Source of the DNA: Deltaproteobacteria bacterium
GTDB taxonomy: Bacteria > Desulfobacterota > B13-G15 > RBG-16-54-18
NCBI GenBank assembly: GCA_016927065.1
Contig: JAFGNJ010000005.1
Location: 186,001 to 250,000 of the forward strand
DNA length: 64,000 nucleotides
Direction: 5' to 3'
The notes beneath the pieces were generated by a model. That model saw only the letters and a program-made list of their open reading frames with translations, ran no database searches and was not told the DNA's origin. Shown here piece after piece: positions 1 through 9,250 of the stretch. Both the position numbers and the translations under genes were made by a program. Positions within the stretch are counted from its first letter, which is position 1. Each line of letters opens with the position of its first letter.

Positions 1-2
1 TC

Positions 3-761
3 AAGGATATAGATGACCTGGGGGCCGTCAAGGATACAATCCCTCCCCCGTGGGTCATCAAGCCGCGGGTGAGCTCAGGATCTTTTGGCATCGCCTATGT
101 GGAGCGTGCGGGTGACCTGGTGGCCGCATATCACAAGGTTCACAGCCAATTCCCTTTCCCCCTTATCCAGGAGCGAATTCCTACCGAAGGTAAGGGTTTT
201 GGATTTTCCGCGCTCCTGGATAAGGGGGGGCACGTAAAGGCCTCTTTTTCCCATCGGAGACTGAGGGAATATCCAATTACCGGCGGCCCGAGCACCCTGC
301 GGGAGAGTGTACACCATCCTCAGATCGAGGAGCTCGGCATCAAGCTGTTGCGCTCCTTGGAGTGGTACGGCGTCGCCATGGTGGAGTTCAAGGTGGATCC
401 CCGAGACAACCAGCCCAAGCTGATGGAGCTCAACCCCCGCTTCTGGGGGTCCCTCGCCCTGGCCATCCATGCAGGGGTGGATTTCCCCTACCTGTTATAC
501 AAAATGGCCATGGGGGATGACTTTGAACCGGTGCTGGAATATAAAACGGGGGTTCGGTGCCGCTGGCTCCTGCCGGGGGATATCTTGCACTTTCTCACCA
601 ACCCCCGGAGATTTCAGCTTAACCCAAGCTTCTTTCAATTCCGGGGTATGGCATACGACATCCTCTCTTGTGACGACCCGATGCCGACGGTGGGGAGATT
701 TATCACCCCCTTTTCGCTCCTCTGGGACCAGGATCTACGGAGGTTTCTCAAGAGGAGATGA
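3..761 (+). CDS. ATP-grasp domain protein, 5'-truncated by window
   Basis: The frame is open to the left window edge, so only the C-terminal ~250 residues are seen. The segment WVIKPRVSSGSFG matches an ATP-grasp lysine plus glycine-rich loop, and MELNPRFWGS matches the metal-binding Glu/Asn strand near the end of the fold. Families of this type (carbamoyl-phosphate synthase-like or carboxylate-amine ligases) join a carboxylate to an amine using ATP. The substrate cannot be read from the sequence. The stop overlaps the next gene's start by 4 bp, so the two are probably translationally coupled, perhaps within a cell-surface or sugar-modification operon continuing leftward. The internal GTG at 69 is not a credible start because it cuts the ATP-binding strand. 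Confidence 0.8.
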   Translation, partial: KDIDDLGAVKDTIPPPWVIKPRVSSGSFGIAYVERAGDLVAAYHKVHSQFPFPLIQERIPTEGKGFGFSALLDKGGHVKASFSHRRLREYPITGGPSTLRESVHHPQIEELGIKLLRSLEWYGVAMVEFKVDPRDNQPKLMELNPRFWGSLALAIHAGVDFPYLLYKMAMGDDFEPVLEYKTGVRCRWLLPGDILHFLTNPRRFQLNPSFFQFRGMAYDILSCDDPMPTVGRFITPFSLLWDQDLRRFLKRR

Positions 762-1441
762 CGGCCAGAAATAAAATAGCGGTCCTCATCCCCGCCTACA
801 ATGCCTCTGAAAGTCTCCGGGGGGTGATCGAGGGAATAAAGGATTATGCCTTGGCAATCGTGGTGGTGGACGATGGCTCAAGAGATGCCACGGCCGAGAT
901 CGCCCGTGCAGCCGGGGCTCAGGTCTTGAGGCACGCCAGAAACAGGGGAAAGGGTACCGCTTTGCGCACTGGCTTCTGGTTTCTTCTGCACCAGGGATAC
1001 AAGGCCATAATCACCATGGATGCCGATGGCCAGCATGACCCCTCCTTTATCCCCCACTTCATCAGGGCCTATAATAAGGGAAGGGGTAATATCATTATTG
1101 GCTCACGCGCAGGGGAATTCGATGCCATGAACTGGTTGAGGAGGTTTTGGAATCAGCTCGGGGTTAAGGCGGTATCAAAATTGACCGGAACCACCCTCAC
1201 CGACACCCAGTCCGGCTATCGCCTCATCAGCGCTGAGGTGTTGCAAGGGCTGCCGTTGCATGCAGCAGGGTATGAGATGGAGCTGGAACTCCTTATTAAG
1301 GCTTGTAAAAGGGGACATACGGTGGTTGATATACCCGTTATCACACACTTTGTTGATGGCATACCATCCAGCCATTTCCGGCCGGTGAGAGACACGTGGT
1401 TGGTCTGCCGTGCATTCTTACAGGAGTTCTTTTGGAGATAA
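758..1441 (+). CDS. Family 2 glycosyltransferase (dolichol-phosphate mannosyltransferase-like)
   Basis: A 227-residue GT-A fold protein. VLIPAYNASESL at the N-terminus is the nucleotide-sugar strand, VVVDDGSRDAT follows, and DADGQHDP (residues ~88-95) holds the DxD metal-binding motif. No membrane segment is obvious, so it resembles the short DPM/DPG-type enzymes that transfer a sugar to a polyprenyl phosphate or glycolipid. It overlaps the preceding ATP-grasp gene by 4 bp. Its 3' end overlaps the convergent flavoprotein gene by 24 bp, with no room for a terminator between them. Donor and acceptor are not predictable. Confidence 0.88.
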   Translation: MTARNKIAVLIPAYNASESLRGVIEGIKDYALAIVVVDDGSRDATAEIARAAGAQVLRHARNRGKGTALRTGFWFLLHQGYKAIITMDADGQHDPSFIPHFIRAYNKGRGNIIIGSRAGEFDAMNWLRRFWNQLGVKAVSKLTGTTLTDTQSGYRLISAEVLQGLPLHAAGYEMELELLIKACKRGHTVVDIPVITHFVDGIPSSHFRPVRDTWLVCRAFLQEFFWR

Positions 1442-2980
1442 AAGAGGAACGCGAAATTTATTGGTGAATTTTCTCATGTCCTTCAAGACAAGCTTCGCTG
1501 CGTTGATCCCGGAAAGGATTACCATTGGAATGCCTCCCCCTGGAAAGGTCCAATGGCCTGCCTGATAGAGACGAGCAATGGGTGTCCGCTGGCTCCGAAT
1601 CCGTGAAAATTCTTTTGCCGATAGGTACCAACCCATCGTAGCGCCGTGTGTGTTCAATGTCTCCCTCTCATACGTGAGGGGCGTTGAGGCATCCTGGACC
1701 AGGACATGGCTGGAGAGACCCGGTATCACTTGTTCCGTGGCGCCGATGATCTTTTGGGCGATCTCCTCCTTGATTTGTGTATACCGGGGATTGACAGTCT
1801 CTCCATCGGCAAAGAGTTCATAAGGAGTATAGGCAGCAACGGCAATGGTATGCTTACCCTTGGGGGCCAACATCGGGTTCTTGATGCTGTCCATACGGAT
1901 CGCCATCTTTTCCTTGGAGACGTCAAATTCCCCTCCGTCTTTTTCTTCCCAGGGGTTGTCATCCATGAAGGGGTAGTAGTGGATAAGGGATCCGTCAAAA
2001 CCCATCTGTGCTAAATCGAGATCAACCCCGGCATAGAGGGTGAAGATCGGTGCTGAAATCTCTTTTTGTCGGAGCTTCTGGATAAAGCGATTGGGCAGGA
2101 GGTGCTTACCGATAAGTGAGTGAAAGGTTGCGTGACTGTCCCCATTGGAGATGACATATCTGGATCGAATCTCCTCTCCTCCGTCGATCTGGACCCCCCG
2201 TGCCTCCCCCCGCTCAACCTGGATCTTGGTTACCAAGGTATTACAAGAGAGTTCTCCCCCGTAGGCCTGATACTGTCTGAGAAAAAGCTGCGGCAGGGCC
2301 TCTACCCCCTCGCCTTTTATGTAATAAAAGTTCCCCGTTAAGGCCCAGAAGATAGGACTTGCGCAGTTAAGGATCGAGGAGCCCTTGCGGGCACCAAAAC
2401 TGAGGAGGTATTTTAACAGCGGGTCCTTGAAAAAGGAGTCCAGGACCGCTTGGGACGTTTTGCCGCGATATCGGATGAGCAAAGGTGCCTTGAGTATACC
2501 CTTATATAATAACTGCAACTTCTCTTTGGGGCTGATGACCTCGAGAGACTTGAGGGGAAGGCCCTCGATGCTTTTAACGAATTTCTTCCATTCCTCAATA
2601 TATGCATGGATAGACAGCCTCTCTTTGGGGAAGAGGTGGATGAGGTCCCGTTCGAACTGATCGATATCGGTGGAGAGGGTTAGCTGAAACTGAGGGGTAA
2701 TGATGCGACGCTGGGGGTCCTGAGGACAAAATTCGATCTCAGGAGAAATGCCCAGGGTCTGGAAGGCCTCATTCATCTGACCCGTGGGACCAAACTCATT
2801 GAGGTAATGGACCGCCGGGGCAAAGGTGAATCCATTGCGTTTAAAATTCACGCAGTAGCCGCCAGGCTTTGAGGCCTGCTCACAGATTAGTACTCTGAGC
2901 CCCTCCTTGGCCAACAAGGTGCCACAGCTCAACCCTCCCATTCCTGCACCGATGATTACCGCATCGTAGGTAGCTCCCAT
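1418..2980 (-). CDS. FAD-dependent phytoene desaturase/carotenoid isomerase-like oxidoreductase
   Basis: About 520 residues. The dinucleotide-binding motif DAVIIGAGMGGLSCG at the N-terminus, EQASKPGGYC after the second strand, and a C-terminal FAD-contact region (YQAGHWTFPGGGIP, then NAAKLVL) are the layout of the CrtI/retinol-saturase family, which desaturates or isomerises polyenes and related lipids. I chose the ATG at 2980, preceded by GGAGG at very short spacing, because it begins right at the Rossmann strand; a TTG at 3052 would add 24 unmatched residues. The gene is monocistronic and divergent from the radical SAM gene. No other carotenoid genes are visible, so a carotenoid role is not established. 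Confidence 0.82.
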   Translation of the reverse strand: MGATYDAVIIGAGMGGLSCGTLLAKEGLRVLICEQASKPGGYCVNFKRNGFTFAPAVHYLNEFGPTGQMNEAFQTLGISPEIEFCPQDPQRRIITPQFQLTLSTDIDQFERDLIHLFPKERLSIHAYIEEWKKFVKSIEGLPLKSLEVISPKEKLQLLYKGILKAPLLIRYRGKTSQAVLDSFFKDPLLKYLLSFGARKGSSILNCASPIFWALTGNFYYIKGEGVEALPQLFLRQYQAYGGELSCNTLVTKIQVERGEARGVQIDGGEEIRSRYVISNGDSHATFHSLIGKHLLPNRFIQKLRQKEISAPIFTLYAGVDLDLAQMGFDGSLIHYYPFMDDNPWEEKDGGEFDVSKEKMAIRMDSIKNPMLAPKGKHTIAVAAYTPYELFADGETVNPRYTQIKEEIAQKIIGATEQVIPGLSSHVLVQDASTPLTYERETLNTHGATMGWYLSAKEFSRIRSQRTPIARLYQAGHWTFPGGGIPMVILSGINAAKLVLKDMRKFTNKFRVPLLSPKELL

Positions 2981-3313
2981 ATCCTCCGTGCCCCTCGTTG
3001 ATGTGAACCTACCATGGTATGAGAACAAGCTCAAGAGTATTTTGTCTTGCAATCTTCAGGTCATCGTTGAAATATTTTAATTTGAACCATATATTTGAAA
3101 TAGTATCTTTTCATGGCAGGATAGCCGGCTTATGAGGACGACGAGAGAGATTTCTTCATTAATTCTTGCAAAAGCGGGTACACTGTGGTAGAAAATTCTG
3201 ATACTACATAGTATATTAATAGAAGGCCATCGGGGCACGGTCGGTCACAGTACTTAGAGAAGAGAGAGGGTAGATCGGGCAAAGTTTCTGATAAGAATGC
3301 TCGTGGAGATACC
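2981..3313. other. Divergent intergenic region
   Basis: This 333-bp gap lies between the divergent flavoprotein and radical SAM genes. It contains the palindrome TACCATGGTA (3010-3019) and a good sigma-70-like promoter reading right (3067-3095). A short reverse frame at 3130-3315 has no recognisable features and I do not call it a gene. Confidence 0.6.
3067..3095 (+). promoter_or_regulatory. Putative sigma-70 promoter
   Basis: TTGAAA (3067-3072), exactly 17 bp, then TATATT (3090-3095), in an AT-rich stretch. It would drive the radical SAM/dehydratase operon, giving a leader of about 210 nt. Sequence match only. Confidence 0.45.
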
Positions 3314-4693
3314 ATGGGAACCTATCAAAGAATAAAGGATTATACACTCGTAAAATTCGCCTCTTCAGCCCTGTTACTCCTGGGCAGCGCATCTAATGAA
3401 CAACTCACCAAACTCTCGTATCTGGCGGAACTAATCCCCTACAAGGAATCCTACAAGGAAAAAATCCGCTGGATACGGGAACTCTTTCGCCAAGGACACC
3501 CTGGTCTGCAGTTAGCCAGGAGGGTGCTGAAGGAAATCAACCCGCTCCACCGCAATAAGATAATCCAAAACTTCATCATCAATCAACTTCTTGCGGGTAC
3601 CAACAAGCGCAAGGAATTTGAGCAGCGCACCGGCACCTATCCCCCCGACGCCTTGCTCATCAGTCCTACTATGCGCTGTGACTTAAACTGCTACGGCTGT
3701 TATGCAGGCTACTATTCTCGTGATAAGGACCTGCCTCTTGAGGTGATAGATCGAGTTATCACTGAGGGAAAAGAAATGGGGATCTATCTCATCTTGTTTA
3801 CCGGTGGAGAACCCTTTCTCAGGAAAGATCTCTTTTCTCTCTTTAAAAAACATGAGGACGTCTCCTTCCATATCTACACCAATGGCCGGCAAATCGATCA
3901 AGAGATGGTTGACAAACTCGCCGCGTTGGGCAACGCCATACCGGCTATCAGTCTGGAAGGGCTGGAGGAACAGACCGATAAGAGAAGAGGTAAAGGGCAC
4001 TTTCAACATTGCGTAGAAGTGATGGATATGCTGCGCAAGGCTGGCCTCTTTTTCGCAGTCTCTACCACCCAGACCCGTGAGAACACCGAGGTCTTGGGAA
4101 GCGATGAATTTGTCGATTTTTTGGTGGAAAAGGGGTGTATCCTGATGTGGAACTTTCATTATGTGCCGATCGGAAAGATACCAGACATGGAGCTGATGTC
4201 CACCCCAGAACAGCGCAACTATATGAGGGAACGGTTTAAACACTTCCGAGCCACCCAGCCGATGCTGTTTGTAGACTTCTGGAATGATGGGCACTTGACC
4301 AACGGTTGTATCGCCGGAGGAAGAAAGTACCTGCACATCACCGCCAGTGGGGATGTTGAACCGTGTGTCTTCTGCCACTTCGCCTCAGACAACATCAAGG
4401 AAAAAACCCTTTTGGAGACACTCAACTCTCCCCTCTTTAAGGAGATCCGCTCCCGCCAGCCCTGGACCGACAACCATTTCCGTCCGTGTATGCTCATCGA
4501 TGAACCGGCACAGGGGAGGGATATTGCTCTCAATCACGCTTGCCGCTTTACGCATCCTGATGCCGAAGTGCTTTTTACCGAATTAGCAAACCAGATAGAC
4601 CAGTATTCCCAGCAGTTCAAACCCTTGGCCGACGCCGCGTGGGAGGAATACCAATTCAACAAGAACAACAAGTACAAAGCGGCGGCAGGATAA
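3314..4693 (+). CDS. Radical SAM/SPASM domain protein
   Basis: 459 residues. About 115 N-terminal residues lack a recognised domain. The radical SAM cluster motif CDLNCYGC then sits near residues 121-128, followed by FTGGEPFLR, the SAM-binding GGE motif. The C-terminal part has spaced cysteines (CIAGG, GDVEPCVFCHF, RPCMLID, NHACRF) typical of a SPASM auxiliary [4Fe-4S] domain. Such enzymes mature peptides or modify lipids and cofactors by 5'-deoxyadenosyl radical chemistry. No small precursor peptide is visible nearby. Five bp separate it from the downstream dehydratase-family genes, so it probably shares their operon; its role there is unknown. Start: ATG with a GGAGA upstream. Confidence 0.88.
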   Translation: MGTYQRIKDYTLVKFASSALLLLGSASNEQLTKLSYLAELIPYKESYKEKIRWIRELFRQGHPGLQLARRVLKEINPLHRNKIIQNFIINQLLAGTNKRKEFEQRTGTYPPDALLISPTMRCDLNCYGCYAGYYSRDKDLPLEVIDRVITEGKEMGIYLILFTGGEPFLRKDLFSLFKKHEDVSFHIYTNGRQIDQEMVDKLAALGNAIPAISLEGLEEQTDKRRGKGHFQHCVEVMDMLRKAGLFFAVSTTQTRENTEVLGSDEFVDFLVEKGCILMWNFHYVPIGKIPDMELMSTPEQRNYMRERFKHFRATQPMLFVDFWNDGHLTNGCIAGGRKYLHITASGDVEPCVFCHFASDNIKEKTLLETLNSPLFKEIRSRQPWTDNHFRPCMLIDEPAQGRDIALNHACRFTHPDAEVLFTELANQIDQYSQQFKPLADAAWEEYQFNKNNKYKAAAG

Positions 4694-4698
4694 CATGA

Positions 4699-5808
4699 AT
4701 GAAGGTTACCTTCCCCCGTCTCGGCACCATGCACATCTTCTGCAAGGCCATTGCCGAAACCGCTGGGATCCCTTACCTCGTACCCCCTCTCACCAGTCGT
4801 AAGACCCTCGCGCTGGGGGTAAAGAATTCTAATGAGTGTATTTGTCTCCCTTTCAAGGTAATTCTGGGAAACTTTATCGAGGCCCTGCAGCGGGGCGCCG
4901 ATACTATCGTCATGGTGGGGAGCGGCCCGCCCTGTCGGCTCGGGCTCTATGACCTGGTCCACCAGGTCATCTTGGAGGATCTTGGGTTGCACTATCGATG
5001 GCTCACCATCCCCTCGCGGCTGACGTGGCCGGCATTGATGAAGAACCATGAGGAGACCAAACCCCTGCGCAAGGAACTCACCCCCAAAAACTACCTCACA
5101 TTTCCCTATGCCCTCTATATCGGATGGCGCAAGATGCTGGCCACCGAACACCTCGAACAGAGAGCCATGCAGGTGCGCGCCCGGGAGGTGATCAAGGGGA
5201 GTACTCAAAGAAACCTGCAGCATGTCCTGCAGCTCCTCGATGAGGCTAAGGGAGGACGAGAAATCACGGAGGCAGTGCGCGAAGGAGAGCGCATAATTCA
5301 AGAAACAGAGCAGGACTCCGGGCGACGCCCTTTCAAGGTGGCCATCGTGGGAGAGCTCTATACGGTCATGGACCCGGAGATCAACGGCGGGGTGGAACAG
5401 CGTCTCGGGGAGCTGGGGGTGACGGTGACGAGGAGTTCCTGGTTCAGCACCCATATCAATCGCAGCCTCGGGATAGGGAGGGAGCAGCGGCGAGAGCGGC
5501 TCCACTTCTATGAGGCCTCCAAGGAATATCTCAGGTATGATGTGGGGGCGGAGTGTAATGTCTCCGTCGGCGAGACCATCGTCAGGGCCCAAGAAGGCTA
5601 TGATGGGGTGGTCCACCTCATGCCCTTCGCCTGTATGCCCGAGACCACCGCAGCCGCAGTCCTCAAGCAGGTGAGCAAAGATCACCACATCCCCGTCCTG
5701 ACCCTGACTTTGGACGAACAGGATGTGGAGTCCAGGACTCAGACCTTGCTCGAGGCCTTCGTCGATATGCTCCTGTGGCGCAGAGACAAGGGGCTGGCGG
5801 CGGCATGA
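4699..5808 (+). CDS. 2-hydroxyacyl-CoA dehydratase/CoA-activase-associated protein (DUF2229-like)
   Basis: 369 residues. The N-terminus (FPRLGTMHIFCKAIAE), ECICLPFKVILGNFIEAL, GSGPPCRLG and the late FACMPETTAAAVL resemble the protein family that accompanies 2-hydroxyglutaryl-CoA dehydratase activators. Several cysteines (ECIC, GPPC, GAEC, FACM) could ligate an iron-sulfur cluster. In characterised relatives an ATP-driven activator passes a low-potential electron to a dehydratase or benzoyl-CoA-reductase-type subunit. No ASKHA-type activase gene is in this window, so an activator would have to be encoded elsewhere. It follows the radical SAM gene by 5 bp and overlaps the next gene by 4 bp. Confidence 0.82.
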   Translation: MKVTFPRLGTMHIFCKAIAETAGIPYLVPPLTSRKTLALGVKNSNECICLPFKVILGNFIEALQRGADTIVMVGSGPPCRLGLYDLVHQVILEDLGLHYRWLTIPSRLTWPALMKNHEETKPLRKELTPKNYLTFPYALYIGWRKMLATEHLEQRAMQVRAREVIKGSTQRNLQHVLQLLDEAKGGREITEAVREGERIIQETEQDSGRRPFKVAIVGELYTVMDPEINGGVEQRLGELGVTVTRSSWFSTHINRSLGIGREQRRERLHFYEASKEYLRYDVGAECNVSVGETIVRAQEGYDGVVHLMPFACMPETTAAAVLKQVSKDHHIPVLTLTLDEQDVESRTQTLLEAFVDMLLWRRDKGLAAA

Positions 5809-6821
5809 CGGATAATACGGCCCAGCGGATAGGCCTCACCACCACCATCCCCATGGAAGTCATCTTCGCCGCCGGCAAGGCTCCCTGCGATTTGAATAAT
5901 ATTTTCATTACCAGCCCCCAACGAGAGGCGTTCATGACCAAGGCCGAGGCCTTGGGTTTCCCCCGGAACATCTGCGGGTGGATCAAGGGTATTTACGGTG
6001 CCACCCTGGCAGAGGGGATCCAGGAAGTGGTGGCGGTCACCCAAGGGGACTGCAGCAACACCCACGCCCTCATGGAGGTCCTCCAGACGGCAGGGGTGCG
6101 AATTTTCCCCTTTGCCTACCCCTACGACGGCGACCGCTACCTGTTGACCCTGCAGATTGAACGGATGATGGAACACTTCGGCGTCACGCGTGAAGAGGTG
6201 CGGGAGACCAAAGAGATCCTCGATCAAGTCAGGCGTAAGGTCCATGAGATAGACCGCCTCACGTGGCAGGAGGGGGTGGTCACCGGATCGGAAAATCACC
6301 TCTTTCTGGTGAGCACCAGCGATATGAACGGAGACTGGCAGGCCTTTGAAGAGGAGGTGGACCACTTCCTCAACGAGGCCAAGTCTCGTAAAACCCTATC
6401 CAACGGAGTCCGCCTGGGATATCTCGGCGTCCCCCCCATCTTCACCGATCTCTACGACTGTGTGGAGGAACTCGGTGCCAGGGTGGTCTTTAACGAGATA
6501 CAGCGCCAATTCAGTATGCCCTTCGAGACTACGGATATCGTAGAGCAGTACCTCCGCTACACCTACCCCTACTCCATCTTCGCCCGCCTGGAGGATATCA
6601 AGAGCGAAATACACACACGGAAGATCGACGGGCTCATCCACTATGTCCAGTCCTTTTGCTTCCGTCAGGTCCAGGACATCATCCTGCGCCAGGAGATCAA
6701 GGTCCCCATCCTGACTATCGAGGGGGACAGACCAGCCCCCCTTGATGCCCGCACCCGCTTGCGGTTGGAGAGCTTCGTGGAGATGCTCAGGCACCGGGAC
6801 CAGGACTGGATCTACGAGTGA
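5805..6821 (+). CDS. 2-hydroxyacyl-CoA dehydratase family (HgdB/BcrC-like) protein
   Basis: 338 residues from the ATG at 5805, whose ATGA overlap with the upstream stop indicates coupling; an upstream ATG at 5775 only adds ten low-complexity residues. The start IGLTTTIPMEVIFAAG, then APCDLNNIFI and TQGDCSNTHALMEV, are characteristic of the HgdB/BcrC/BadD family. Cysteines at CDLN, NICGW, GDCSN, YDCVE and SFCFR are candidate cluster ligands. Classical members dehydrate 2-hydroxyacyl-CoA or reduce benzoyl-CoA, but usually as a heterodimer of two true subunits; here the partner is the DUF2229-like protein. The substrate is unknown and the enzyme may not act on a CoA ester. Confidence 0.85.
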   Translation: MTDNTAQRIGLTTTIPMEVIFAAGKAPCDLNNIFITSPQREAFMTKAEALGFPRNICGWIKGIYGATLAEGIQEVVAVTQGDCSNTHALMEVLQTAGVRIFPFAYPYDGDRYLLTLQIERMMEHFGVTREEVRETKEILDQVRRKVHEIDRLTWQEGVVTGSENHLFLVSTSDMNGDWQAFEEEVDHFLNEAKSRKTLSNGVRLGYLGVPPIFTDLYDCVEELGARVVFNEIQRQFSMPFETTDIVEQYLRYTYPYSIFARLEDIKSEIHTRKIDGLIHYVQSFCFRQVQDIILRQEIKVPILTIEGDRPAPLDARTRLRLESFVEMLRHRDQDWIYE

Positions 6822-7054
6822 TCGAGATCGACGGGTCAGACGACGAGGGGAAAATCGAGGATAACAACGCCCGGGGTTACCCAGCAACTAAGGACGAACC
6901 TCTGGGTCATCAACCACTTTCTACCCATCGAAACTCAGATTAGGGAAGAAAAAACGAAGACTATCATCGCCCTGAAATCTCCTTCCCAGGGTGGAACATC
7001 TCACGGGTGCCGACAATTTACTCTCAGGGGGCAGAAATCATAGCCCCAACCCCT

Positions 7055-8413
7055 TCATCTTCTGCCGATGGCCCTCTGCAGGCGGGCCTTAGCGATGTTG
7101 TAATCGCTCAGGGCTCTATAATAATTGGTCCTGGCTTGCGTCAGGAGGGTCAGGGCATTCAACACATCCGTAGAGGTAGCTACCTGTCCTTTATAGCGCT
7201 CCTCATTGATGCGGAAGTTTTCCTCAGCCTGGCTCACCGCCGTTTCAGCCACCTGGATGTTCTCCTCGGCCTCCGTAAGAGCGAGGGAGGCCCCTTGGAC
7301 CTCAAGCCGCACCCCATCCTTGATCTCCTCCAGGGCACACTGGGCCTGGAATACCTTGGCCTTATGTTCTCCAACTCCCCACCACGTCTTCCCCCAATCC
7401 CAGACGTTCCATTGGGCCACACCCATGACACTCCAACTGTCGGCATCCGGTTCAAAACGCGACCCATTGACCGTATAATCATCCCCCTGACGCTCGTAAT
7501 TAAAAACGATATGTGCCTGTGGGAAAAGACCGCTGGCGGCCAAGCCCACCCCCCTATTGGCCGACTTGACGCCGAGTTCACCCACCTTGAGCTCCGGTCT
7601 CTCTTGATAGGCCTCCTCGATAAAACGATCCATGTCGATAGTCATAGGGATATACTCCAGGATCTCCACCAACACCACGGTCTCGTTGATATCGCGCCGC
7701 AAAAGCGTATTGAAGACGGCCTTGGCCATCTCCAGGGCGTTCTGGGCCGAGATCAGGTATTGCCTCGCTTGGGCCATTGAGACCTCTACCTGGAGGAGGT
7801 CATTCTTGGCGGTCATGCCGACATCGAAAAAGGCCTGGGCTACGCTGAGGTTGGACTCCAGTTGCGCCACCGCCTGCTGGGCCACCTCCACCCCCTTTTC
7901 TGCGGTCAATACCCCATAGTAGGCTTCCTTGACGGAAAGGATCAGGTCGAGTCGGGTCCGCTCAAACTCCACCTTGGCCGTGTCCACCCCCAGGTCGGCC
8001 AACAGGTAATTATTGATAAGAGCGCCGCCGGTGAAGACCGGCTGAGTGACAGTGCTCGACCAGTTATAGATATCCCTCGTCCCTACTTGAGTCGGAGGTA
8101 TAAAGGGAGGGACACCGAAATATGGCGCCTCGTCCAGCCTGGTATAACTGTACTGGGTGCTTACCTGCGGGAGAAAATCGCTGACCGCTGCCATGCGCCG
8201 ATATTTGGCCTCTTTGATCGCACTCTGCGCCGCCTGGAGCGTAGGGTTCTTCTGCAAGGCGATCTCGATGCTCTCCTGCAAGGTAAGGGGTCCGGAACCA
8301 TGTACAGACTCAGAGGATGCTTCAGCAGGGAGAAGAGTACCTTTTTCTCCAAAGGAAGGAGAAAACAATATAAAGACAAAGCTAATAGCTAAGACATACG
8401 TCCTTATGTTCAT
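7055..8413 (-). CDS. TolC-family outer-membrane efflux protein
   Basis: 452 residues with an N-terminal hydrophobic signal (TYVLAISFVFILFSPSFG). Two repeats of the outer-membrane-efflux fold follow: LTLQESIEIALQKNPTL opens the first, and the C-terminal half has heptad-rich helices (AVSQAEENFRINEERYKGQVATSTDVLNAL split over two helices). These proteins form the trimeric exit duct for RND, ABC or MFS efflux and type I secretion. No adaptor or inner-membrane pump is adjacent, so it probably serves a system elsewhere. It is a single gene, convergent with the dehydratase operon. Confidence 0.9.
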   Translation of the reverse strand: MNIRTYVLAISFVFILFSPSFGEKGTLLPAEASSESVHGSGPLTLQESIEIALQKNPTLQAAQSAIKEAKYRRMAAVSDFLPQVSTQYSYTRLDEAPYFGVPPFIPPTQVGTRDIYNWSSTVTQPVFTGGALINNYLLADLGVDTAKVEFERTRLDLILSVKEAYYGVLTAEKGVEVAQQAVAQLESNLSVAQAFFDVGMTAKNDLLQVEVSMAQARQYLISAQNALEMAKAVFNTLLRRDINETVVLVEILEYIPMTIDMDRFIEEAYQERPELKVGELGVKSANRGVGLAASGLFPQAHIVFNYERQGDDYTVNGSRFEPDADSWSVMGVAQWNVWDWGKTWWGVGEHKAKVFQAQCALEEIKDGVRLEVQGASLALTEAEENIQVAETAVSQAEENFRINEERYKGQVATSTDVLNALTLLTQARTNYYRALSDYNIAKARLQRAIGRR

Positions 8414-8854
8414 TGAACATCCTTCCTCTCTTTTCTTCAGGGCCTCTATAACAATTAGAATAACTGTTCCGCATCACTGCCGTCAATCTCTTTGCGCAAC
8501 CCTCCCTTAAACAAGGCAAAAAATGCCTCCCTCTGGGGGGTCTCTTCAGACACGACGGTATAAACCTTTTGACCAAAGAGAACTCACAGGCGACCCCCCG
8601 ACAGGCTAGCTTTTCTCCATCTCCGCTCTCCTCATATAGCACCATCTCAACATCTGTCAACTCTTTTTTATGCCCTTCTGCACCTTGTAGAGGACAAGAA
8701 TAAAAGACTTGAGAAAAGAACAAGCCATTTTCAGAACAAGAGGGATCAAAGGTTGATCACTCCTTTCTCCTTTCAACGGCGTCATTTCTAACTCTTCGGC
8801 TTCGGCCTGAAGAGTTGACTCCCCTCCTTTTTCACTATATATAAGTAACTGTCT
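8414..8854. other. Intergenic region with UUCG-loop hairpin
   Basis: This 441-bp gap lies between the tolC-like gene (leftward) and a small exported-protein gene (rightward). A reverse frame covering 8382-8723 overlaps the tolC-like start and shows no domain, so I leave it uncalled. The only clear structure is the hairpin at 8790-8816. Confidence 0.5.
8790..8816 (+). promoter_or_regulatory. Stem-loop with TTCG tetraloop
   Basis: AACTCTTC+GGC pairs with GCC+GAAGAGTT around a TTCG loop, giving 11 bp with one bulged T (8808). A short T-run follows 11 nt later (CCTTTTTC). It ends 38 nt before the ATG at 8855. It could be a terminator for a leftover transcript or a stabilising leader hairpin. Confidence 0.45.
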
Positions 8855-9184
8855 ATGAAAAAGACAATTGGAATAGTGATTATAATTATAATATCAATCG
8901 TAATAGCCATTTCAGTGGGAATATGGCTGATGGACATCCATAGCGACAGTCAACAAGTCGTAACTACGTTACAAAAAGTTGCTTTTTACTCAGATTGGAA
9001 GTGTGGTCTAAAATGTGGAGAGAAAAATAAAATAGGTGAGATTCCTTCTGGAGCGCGGCTCAAGGTTCTACGAATTCGATATGGAAAAGATTACATGGCT
9101 ATAAAGGTTATTTATAATCGTGAAAAAGGTTGGCTTATCTATAGTAGTGACGAGCTTGAGTTAAAAAATATCGTTGACTCTTAA
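8855..9184 (+). CDS. Small membrane-anchored protein with possible SH3-like domain
   Basis: 109 residues. A long Ile/Val-rich hydrophobic helix covers residues ~5-28, followed by a soluble part of ~75 residues with a CGLKCGEKN segment, GEIPSGARLKVLRI and KGWLIYSSDELEL. That pattern resembles a bacterial SH3-type domain, which often binds cell wall, but the match is only by eye. The likely topology is a single N-terminal anchor facing the periplasm. No clear ribosome site precedes the ATG. Its AT-rich composition differs from the GC-rich aconitase gene that follows. Function unknown. Confidence 0.6.
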   Translation: MKKTIGIVIIIIISIVIAISVGIWLMDIHSDSQQVVTTLQKVAFYSDWKCGLKCGEKNKIGEIPSGARLKVLRIRYGKDYMAIKVIYNREKGWLIYSSDELELKNIVDS

Positions 9185-9250
9185 CCGAAGGGGTGTGCAA
9201 AAATCGCGCCCCCCCCAGCAATACATTGTAAACACCACGGGCATGAAGGT

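Noticed and set aside
3130..3315. 61-codon reverse frame upstream of the radical SAM gene
   Set aside because: No domain, no ribosome site, and it covers the promoter and start of a clear gene on the other strand.
8382..8723. 113-codon reverse frame overlapping the tolC-like start
   Set aside because: It overlaps a well-supported gene start on the same strand and has a low-complexity, domain-free sequence.
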